Program-made: the position numbers and the translations under genes
Part shown: positions 7,287 to 12,230 of the stretch, piece after piece
Position numbering within the stretch: position 1 is the first letter of the stretch
Layout of the letters: each line of letters starts with the position of its first letter
Notes under the pieces: model-generated
The model's database searches: none
The model's input: the letters and a program-made list of their open reading frames with translations, nothing else
Told to the model about the DNA's origin: nothing
DNA from: Gammaproteobacteria bacterium
GTDB taxonomy: Bacteria > Pseudomonadota > Gammaproteobacteria > Arenicellales > Arenicellaceae
Direction of reading: 5' to 3'
DNA: 12,230 nt
NCBI GenBank assembly: GCA_030426005.1
Contig: JAUHZM010000068.1
Location: forward strand, 1 to 12,230

Positions 7287-7321
7287 AAAAAAACCGGCGT
7301 CGAGTAAGTGCTCGACGCCGG
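7286..7321 (-). terminator. Intrinsic terminator of the TonB-dependent receptor gene
   Basis: A perfect 11-bp GC-rich stem (7294-7304 CCGGCGTCGAG with 7311-7321) and a 6-nt loop, followed on the - strand by eight T (7293-7286). It lies 49 bp after the receptor stop and separates it from the downstream enzyme operon, so expression of the two units can differ. Confidence 0.92.
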
Positions 7322-7369
7322 CTTTGCTCTGTTTCACGTATTCTACATACGGGTCACAACGACTCCAGA

Positions 7370-9868
7370 TTAGAAGTCTTTTGAGATCGTGATACCGTAA
7401 GTACGTGGTTGTGTGCGGTAACCCGTGAAGCTGCCTGCTTGAGCAACTGATGGGAAGGCACTGATCAGTGAAGCGTGGTCGGTCGCATTACGTACCCAGA
7501 CAGAGAAACCCAATCCGCTTTCGGTATTGATACCAGCCGACAGATTCAAGTTCTTAGTCTCACGCTCAAACTGCGCAACATTCAGATCACCAATTGGAAT
7601 ACGGTCTTCGTAGAAGTAATCACCACGGAAGAACGCATCATTAGAGCCGATGTTAAATCGGTATGTGAACGACGCTGACAGGCTTAATTCATTGATACCA
7701 CCCGGTGTTTGACCACTCAGGTCGGCAACTTCACCAGTCAATGGATCACGGCCCGCACCTACGAACGAATCGTATTTTGGATCCAACCAAGTACCACCCA
7801 AGGTCAATTGAAGTGAATCTGTTGGGTAAACCACCAAGTCAAATTCAGCACCAACCGTTGATTGTTTACCAGCATTAGTCAGGTTAAAACCAGTACCGAT
7901 AAAGGCGTTAGATTGGAAGCCCTCGATGGATTGATCGAAGATTGCCAAGTTAAATGAACCGCGTTCGAAGCTTGATTTCAAACCGATCTCATACACCGTG
8001 GCTTCTTCCGGACCTGCATAACGCGTACCTGGAATCAAGTTGGCGGTGCGCAAACCAGCGGCCGTCAGTGCCGCAACATCTTCTGCGAATGGGCGCGCAT
8101 CACGACTCAAGTTCCACGAGGTTGCTTTGAAACCTGTTGATGCACCAGCATAGACATTCAAACTGTCGTTGATGTCATAAGCCAAACGCAAAGTGTAAGT
8201 CAACTCATCGTCATCCGACTTGCCGTCTTCCACTGAGTTTGGAAAGTCCAAATACGGTGGTAAGAACTGCAGAGCTTGTAGACCGGAAAATGGGTTGGTT
8301 GCTGGATTCGACGCCAGACCAGACGCAATTTGGAATGCCTGTGGTACCAACGCAAAGTTTTGCGGAGTTGGCGCCAGTCCTGTGATTTGGTTAAAAATCA
8401 CGCCCGTACCTAACTGAACACGGTCGACACTAGAGAATGCATCACCACGCAATTGACGAGTTGATGCTTCTTTTTCGTCTTTGGTGTAGCTTAAGCCAAC
8501 TGTTGCAGTGAACGAATCAGTCAAGTGGAAATCAAACTGCGTGAACAGTGAGATTGCTTGGTTATCCAAAGTAGACTGGTGCGTAAAGCCTTGACCTTGT
8601 TGGCCGAAAGTTTGACCAACTGGCAAACCTAAGATGGCTTCAACCGTACCCAGTGCACCGGGTGCGCCAGCGCCAGCTGCGAGTGCATCCATAAAACGAC
8701 GGTACGCCGAACCAAATGGCAGATCGTCTTGATAATCAATGGACTCATCGAAATAGAAACCACCAACCATCCAATCCATGAATTCGCCACTGTTTGAAGT
8801 GAGGCGGAACTCTTGGGTGAATGTATCGATATCAGTCAAGATCTCATTGGTAATCACATCCGCACTGGTGAAATCAGCATCGATGTCATAGCGTGAATCA
8901 ACGTTACGGAACGATGAAATCGACGTAAACGTAAAGGTATCGAAATCATGATCGATCTGCATGGATACGCCAGTGTTGTCCAACTGGTTGTTTGGATCGA
9001 TATTGGCGTAAGTGGTCAGCGCTTCTGGATCATTCTCAACGATGTTACCGCCAGCGAAACGAATCGCGTTGGTAGCTGGGCCGCTAATCAGATTCACAGT
9101 AGCACAACACTTCTCGTCGATTGTGTCGTAGTCAGCGATAAAACGAATTTCGGTCGCATCACTTGGATTCAACAACAACTGACCACGGAAAGATTGACGG
9201 TCACGATCATTTAGCTCGCCACCAGTCGCCAGGTTTTTGACGTAGCCATCGCGCGTGTTAGTTGACGCAGACAGGCTGAACGCTGCAGTATCGCTAAACG
9301 CACTTTCCACGTAACCCTTAGCGATCAACTGACCGTAATTACCAATTGTTGCAGATACTTTACCGGCTGTCTCACCTGAGGGCTTGGCCGTAACAACGTT
9401 GATAACACCAGCTGACGCATTCTTACCAAACAGCGTACTTTGTGGGCCACGCAATACTTCCACGCGCTCGAGGTTTGGCAGATCGGAAATAGCGCCAGCG
9501 GAACGGGAGCGATACACACCGTCGATAAATACACCGACGGAAGGCTCAATACCCGGATTGTTTGCGCCATTACCAAAACCACGAATCACGAAATTGGTAT
9601 TTGTAGAACTTTGCAACTGACTAACGCGCAAACTTGGTACCACGCTTTGTAAGTCACTGATGTCCTGGATTTGAGCACGTTCGATGGTGTCTGATGACGT
9701 TACCGAAACGGCAATTGGAATGTCTTGTAAGGTTTGAGCACGCTTGGTAGCGGTGACCACAATCTCTTCGATAAACGGTGATGAATCATCTTGTGCGATG
9801 CTTACACCGGGAGCTGCGACACCAGCGAGTGCTAATGCAGCGGCCACTCTTCGTAAACTTAATGACAT
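7370..9868 (-). CDS. TonB-dependent outer-membrane receptor
   Basis: This 832-residue protein has a signal peptide (basic SLSLRR, hydrophobic AAALALAGVAAPG, likely cleavage after SIAQ at about 26). A TonB box EEIVVTATKR (34-43) follows. The plug domain spans about 45-165 and includes DIPIAVSV, VIRGFGN, VGVFIDGVYR, NLERVEVLRGPQSTLFGKNASAGVINVVT. A 22-strand barrel fills the rest and ends in YGITISKDF with the terminal Phe needed for barrel assembly. An adjacent cysteine pair (C254-C255, DEKCCATV) lies in an early extracellular loop region. The ATG is preceded by a strong SD (GAGGAGGAG). The protein would import a large or hydrophobic substrate across the outer membrane using TonB energy. It most resembles the OMR-type receptors of oligotrophic proteobacteria rather than classic siderophore receptors; no Fur box was recognised. 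The enzyme operon downstream suggests a carbon substrate. Confidence 0.93.
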   Translation of the reverse strand: MSLSLRRVAAALALAGVAAPGVSIAQDDSSPFIEEIVVTATKRAQTLQDIPIAVSVTSSDTIERAQIQDISDLQSVVPSLRVSQLQSSTNTNFVIRGFGNGANNPGIEPSVGVFIDGVYRSRSAGAISDLPNLERVEVLRGPQSTLFGKNASAGVINVVTAKPSGETAGKVSATIGNYGQLIAKGYVESAFSDTAAFSLSASTNTRDGYVKNLATGGELNDRDRQSFRGQLLLNPSDATEIRFIADYDTIDEKCCATVNLISGPATNAIRFAGGNIVENDPEALTTYANIDPNNQLDNTGVSMQIDHDFDTFTFTSISSFRNVDSRYDIDADFTSADVITNEILTDIDTFTQEFRLTSNSGEFMDWMVGGFYFDESIDYQDDLPFGSAYRRFMDALAAGAGAPGALGTVEAILGLPVGQTFGQQGQGFTHQSTLDNQAISLFTQFDFHLTDSFTATVGLSYTKDEKEASTRQLRGDAFSSVDRVQLGTGVIFNQITGLAPTPQNFALVPQAFQIASGLASNPATNPFSGLQALQFLPPYLDFPNSVEDGKSDDDELTYTLRLAYDINDSLNVYAGASTGFKATSWNLSRDARPFAEDVAALTAAGLRTANLIPGTRYAGPEEATVYEIGLKSSFERGSFNLAIFDQSIEGFQSNAFIGTGFNLTNAGKQSTVGAEFDLVVYPTDSLQLTLGGTWLDPKYDSFVGAGRDPLTGEVADLSGQTPGGINELSLSASFTYRFNIGSNDAFFRGDYFYEDRIPIGDLNVAQFERETKNLNLSAGINTESGLGFSVWVRNATDHASLISAFPSVAQAGSFTGYRTQPRTYGITISKDF

Positions 9869-9910
9869 TTACTACTCCTCCTCTACGGATTTGTTTTCAA
9901 GTTATTATTT

Positions 9911-9950
9911 GGGGCTTAGCCTGCTCTAATGCAGTTTGAACCACTGCCCC
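9911..9950 (-). promoter_or_regulatory. Structured 5' leader element of the receptor gene
   Basis: On the receptor strand GGGGC (9950-9946) pairs with GCCCC (9915-9911), enclosing AGT/ACT (9945-9943 with 9935-9933) and TTAG/CTAA (9929-9926 with 9919-9916). CTGC (9934-9931) can instead pair with GCAG upstream (9947-9944) or GCAG downstream (9924-9921), so alternative hairpins exist. It ends 43 bases before the ATG. There is no following T-run, so it is not a simple terminator. Confidence 0.35.
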
Positions 9951-10110
9951 TTCGTATGTTACCAACCCGTCACACATGCCATTAAAATCGTCACCATTTC
10001 CAGCTGTGTACGACGGTGTAATTTTCGTTCGGAAGTAATTACGGACTTACTAACCTTATTATTACCATTAATCCGGCCATCTTCAAAGACATATTGCCTA
10101 TTTCGAGTAT

Positions 10111-10195
10111 GAATGTGTTGCCTCGAAACGGGTGATGCTCGACGGTGCCTATCGCGATAGTACGACTCACTGATAAAACCCGTGTCAACACATTC
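10111..10195. repeat. 85-bp nested inverted repeat upstream of the receptor gene
   Basis: Outer arms GAATGTGTTG (10111-10120) and CAACACATTC (10186-10195) are perfect 10-bp complements. Inside them ACGGGT (10128-10133) matches ACCCGT (10178-10183). At the centre is a perfect 12-bp palindrome CTATCGCGATAG (10149-10160). All three centres fall within 10153-10156. A competing 7-bp pair TTTCGAG/CTCGAAA (10101-10107 with 10122-10128) uses the left side. The function is unknown: operator, cruciform, RNA structure, or remnant of a mobile element. Confidence 0.65.
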
Positions 10196-10826
10196 GAATA
10201 TGGACTAGTTTTCACGCATAAAATCTGGATACCAACCCTCAATATTGCAGATCACAGAGCGACAATAACAGCATCCCGGTAAACGACTCATACAAGACAC
10301 TAAACTGATTCATGGTCTCGGCAAACAAAGTTTGATACCGGTTGTATGGGCATCAGAATCCTCGCGCGCAGTCTCCCATCGTTATCGCTGTTCACGTAAT
10401 TGACCACTATTAATGAACATAGTCAGAGCACATCCAATTTACAAGATTTTCAATCCCACCTCGTTGCCAGAAAAATGCATCACGAAAGACCCAGCTCTAA
10501 ATAAAAACATAATCACGAGCATACCGAAAAGATCCATACCCGACAGTGATTGAGTCAGCAAGTACTCCCTTTTGTATTGCGTAAACAAATCACTCAGCAA
10601 GCGATTCCATGTTCGAACGCGGGACATAAACCAGTTAGTAGGGGTTCAGCTCTAGTGTGAGCGCTGCTTCTCAGCACCAAACCTAAAAATAGGTCTAACT
10701 GCGTGCCGCACAATGCTAGATTGCGTGGAATCTGAATGCCGAGCCTTCCGCCAGCATGGGTTGCGCTAGGGCTTACCGTTTAATTTCCTTCGGTGATGAG
10801 TCAAACCCCACCGATCCTGTAAAAAC

Positions 10827-11132
10827 TCAGGACTTTCCCATGGTCTTACCAACCAAAGCAAGTTGACGGCGGACTTCTTTCGGGTCGGCTAATAAGGGAC
10901 GGTATATCTCGACACGATCACCTTGTTCCAATAGGTAGTCGGCCTCGATTTTATCTGCATACACACCGAAATCGAGCTCTTGCGGATTAGCTATTTGCAA
11001 GTCTGAAACCTGGTCTGCAAAGCCACTCATCTCGAACAACTCTAAGGCACTGGTGCCACGCGCGACGGTGGTTTCAAATAACCATTGCCGCTCACGTGTA
11101 GCGTACACGATTGAGACATCAATTTTGTGCAT
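10827..11132 (-). CDS. rnfH: RnfH/RatB family ubiquitin-like-fold protein
   Basis: From the ATG at 11132 the product is 101 residues, the normal RnfH size. It shows the family opening IDVSIVYATRERQWLFETTVARGTSALE, then ELDFGVYADKIEADYLLEQGDRVEIYRPLLADPKEVRR, a beta-grasp fold (UPF0125). The frame is open up to an ATG at 11201 and has another ATG at 11144, but only 11132 has a good SD (GGAGA, five bases upstream), and that start matches the family's N-terminus. It overlaps the 3' end of ratA by 14 bp, so the two are probably translationally coupled. Its cellular role is unsettled; the second toxin-antitoxin-derived name, RatB, is historical. Confidence 0.9.
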   Translation of the reverse strand: MHKIDVSIVYATRERQWLFETTVARGTSALELFEMSGFADQVSDLQIANPQELDFGVYADKIEADYLLEQGDRVEIYRPLLADPKEVRRQLALVGKTMGKS

Positions 11133-11565
11133 ATTGGTCTCCATATAACTGCGCCGCACGTCGATTAAATGCATCCAACTGCGTTGACACGATATTTTCA
11201 AACACGCGCCCCATCAGGCGTTGCGCTAGACGATTCTCGAATTCAAAATCCATGGCTAAAGACACTTTGCAAGCCGTGTCACTCAGTGCTTGAATCTGCC
11301 AACGACCACGGAGCTGGCTAAATGGTCCACGTACCAGCTCCATGGTGACTGAGTCGTACCGCTGCATGATATTGCGCGTGGTGAACGAAAAATTCAGCTT
11401 GCTGTAAGCAATGGTAAGCGTGGCAACCATCTCTTGATTGCTTTCTTCATGCAGCTCCATACCAGTACACCAATTCAAGAATGCTGGATACGAGCGTACA
11501 TCCGTGATCACGTCAAAAATTTGCGCGTCACTGTAAGGCAACAAAGCTGATCGAGAAACATTCAT
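11119..11565 (-). CDS. ratA: RatA, START/polyketide-cyclase-like (COQ10-type) protein
   Basis: This 148-residue protein fills one START-like (polyketide cyclase/COQ10) domain. Recognisable stretches are SALLPYSDAQIFDVITDVRSYPAFLNWC near the start, ATLTIAYSKLNFSFTTRN in the middle, and FENIVSTQLDAFNRRAAQLYG at the end. RatA was described in E. coli as a toxin that binds 50S subunits and blocks 70S assembly, while homologues of the COQ10 branch bind ubiquinone or related lipids; which applies here cannot be read from the sequence. It lies upstream of and overlaps rnfH, the usual gammaproteobacterial arrangement. The SD is poor (GGAG about 15 bases upstream), so low translation or coupling to the upstream gene is possible. 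smpB, often divergent from ratA, is not in this window. Confidence 0.92.
   Translation of the reverse strand: MNVSRSALLPYSDAQIFDVITDVRSYPAFLNWCTGMELHEESNQEMVATLTIAYSKLNFSFTTRNIMQRYDSVTMELVRGPFSQLRGRWQIQALSDTACKVSLAMDFEFENRLAQRLMGRVFENIVSTQLDAFNRRAAQLYGDQYAQN
11138..11142 (-). promoter_or_regulatory. rnfH: Ribosome binding site deciding the rnfH start
   Basis: GGAGA on the - strand, five bases (CCAAT) before the ATG at 11132 and within the end of ratA. The upstream ATGs at 11144 and 11201 have no SD. Confidence 0.7.
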
Positions 11566-11584
11566 ACGTCTTTTTTCTTACTCC

Positions 11585-11600
11585 ACCACACCGATGTGGT
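11585..11600 (-). repeat. Small hairpin between the NSS transporter and ratA
   Basis: ACCACA (11585-11590) and TGTGGT (11595-11600) form a perfect 6-bp stem with a 4-nt loop. On the ratA strand GGAG follows directly and then a purine-rich run, not T, so it is not a terminator. It may also simply be part of a coding extension of the transporter (see findings). Confidence 0.4.
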
Positions 11601-11636
11601 CCAATACCTGCGCGAGATTACCGCCCCAAACCGTAA

Positions 11637-12230
11637 TTAGCCCGGATAAAACAAGACTAGCATCAACACCAAAACGATCAGTGCAGGCGCCAAATAGCGG
11701 ATACACCAGCGCCACAGTCGATAACTCATAAACGGTTTATCGATGCGCCCGTCCTGATTGGTACTCAAAGGCATACGCCAACCGGCAAACACAGCAATCA
11801 ACAACGCGGTGAATGGTAACAGAACATGCAGCGACAACAAGGTGAAAACATCAAAGAAGCCACGTGTACGCTCTATTCCGAAGTAATAAAACCGAAAACT
11901 GAACTCACCAAAGGAGTACACGGATACCAACCCCAATGCCCAGGCACCAGCACCAACCAGCCAAGCAGCAGAACGTCGTGACATGCGCCCGCGGTCGGTC
12001 AATAGCGCAATAGTCGGCTCTAACAAGGCAAACCCGGAGGTCAAGGCTGCGACCAAGAGCAGCGTGAAAAAAGCACTACTCCACAACACACCGTTTTCAG
12101 GCATTTGCGAGAAAGCGACCGGTAGGGTTTGAAAAATCAATCCGATACCAGCATCCGGGCGCATCCCAAACGCGAACGCGATGGAAAAAATCATCACGCA
12201 AGTCAATAAGGCGATTGCCATATCAAACAG
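11637..12230 (-). CDS. Sodium-dependent transporter of the NSS family, 3' part only
   Basis: The frame is open to the window edge (197 codons visible); residues LFD precede the Met at 12221, so that Met is internal. The stretch LFDMAIALLTCVMIF, then GIGLIFQTLPVAFSQMP, then FFTLLLVAALTSGFALLEP is the conserved second half of neurotransmitter:sodium symporters (SNF/NSS), covering TM7 to TM8 of the LeuT fold. Further helices follow at visible residues about 87-107, 125-150 and 179-196. The TSGFALLE segment carries the small residues that line the second sodium site in this family. Bacterial members import amino acids or related compounds with Na+. The C-terminus ends abruptly in LVLFYPG; a shifted frame continues to 11578. 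Transcription is towards ratA, and the genes may share a transcript. Confidence 0.88.
   Translation of the reverse strand: MFDMAIALLTCVMIFSIAFAFGMRPDAGIGLIFQTLPVAFSQMPENGVLWSSAFFTLLLVAALTSGFALLEPTIALLTDRGRMSRRSAAWLVGAGAWALGLVSVYSFGEFSFRFYYFGIERTRGFFDVFTLLSLHVLLPFTALLIAVFAGWRMPLSTNQDGRIDKPFMSYRLWRWCIRYLAPALIVLVLMLVLFYPG

Larger units (their letters stand above)
9869..10826. other. Gene-poor region, about 950 bp
   Basis: No reading frame here resembles a known protein. The longest ATG frames (10039-10242 and 10439-10627, both leftward, 67 and 62 codons) lack convincing SDs, domain patterns and neighbours. The part next to 9868 is the receptor leader and promoter region. The rest holds the nested inverted repeat at 10111-10195, small hairpins (for example ACCTA/TAGGT at 10681-10694), and otherwise unremarkable sequence. 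No tRNA, tmRNA, RNase P RNA or SRP RNA signature was found. It may be eroded sequence at a site where an accessory cluster joined the rnfH-ratA locus. Confidence 0.6.

Noticed and set aside
10039..10242. 67-codon leftward ATG reading frame
   Set aside because: It runs across the nested inverted repeat, has no SD and no family resemblance; treated as chance.
10439..10627. 62-codon leftward ATG reading frame
   Set aside because: No SD, no recognisable domain, and its composition resembles non-coding DNA; treated as chance.
10640..10826. Possible tmRNA or other structured RNA gene next to rnfH
   Set aside because: ssrA can lie near this locus, but the tmRNA 5' and 3' tRNA-like ends, tag frame, and RNase P/SRP core motifs are all absent.
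10827..11201. Longer rnfH form starting at 11201 or 11144
   Set aside because: These starts lack an SD, enlarge the overlap with ratA, and add residues not found in the family; the ATG at 11132 has GGAGA.
10827..11565. ratA-rnfH as a toxin-antitoxin system
   Set aside because: The pair was once named this way, but RnfH is not established as an antitoxin and the arrangement is the conserved housekeeping one; not a defence locus.

Overview
The window reads as chromosome of a moderate-GC, Gram-negative gammaproteobacterium, probably marine or aquatic. The pointers are the ratA-rnfH pair, a TgpA-type transglutaminase paired with a DUF58 protein, a long TonB-dependent receptor, and a Na+-coupled NSS transporter. 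This is inferred from gene content; no species can be named from the sequence alone.

Left, + strand (1-4072): the 3' part of a DUF58 membrane protein, then a TgpA-like membrane transglutaminase whose GTG start overlaps the DUF58 stop, then a small DUF442/TIGR01244 phosphatase-like protein 20 bp further on. These look like one operon. After 183 bp comes a single gene for an exported protein that is essentially a TonB C-terminal domain. Its Shine-Dalgarno (SD) sequence has a perfect 8-base complement about 44 bases upstream. Two strong + strand terminator hairpins close this side.

Centre, - strand (4253-9868): transcribed right to left are a large TonB-dependent outer-membrane receptor with its own terminator, then a tight four-gene operon of iron-type alcohol dehydrogenase, hotdog thioesterase, MaoC-type enoyl-CoA hydratase and an MFE-2-like short-chain dehydrogenase. 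The last two are separate-gene versions of the hydratase-2 and (3R)-hydroxyacyl-CoA dehydrogenase domains of eukaryotic multifunctional enzyme 2. The set is best read as uptake of a hydrophobic or alkyl substrate, oxidation of an alcohol, and R-specific beta-oxidation or side-chain shortening. The substrate cannot be read from the sequence.

Gene-poor stretch (9869-10826): about 950 bp with no recognisable gene. It holds the leader of the receptor gene, including a 40-nt element with mutually exclusive hairpins, and an 85-bp nested inverted repeat around 10153. bamE, often found after rnfH, is absent here.

Right, - strand (10827-12230): rnfH and ratA, overlapping and probably translationally coupled, preceded by the 3' end of an NSS-family transporter that runs off the window. 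A coding-looking stretch in a shifted frame after the transporter stop hints at a frameshift.

No IS element, CRISPR array, tRNA, rRNA or defence system was found. The most novel-looking material is the receptor plus four-enzyme cluster and the structured non-coding DNA near its regulatory ends.
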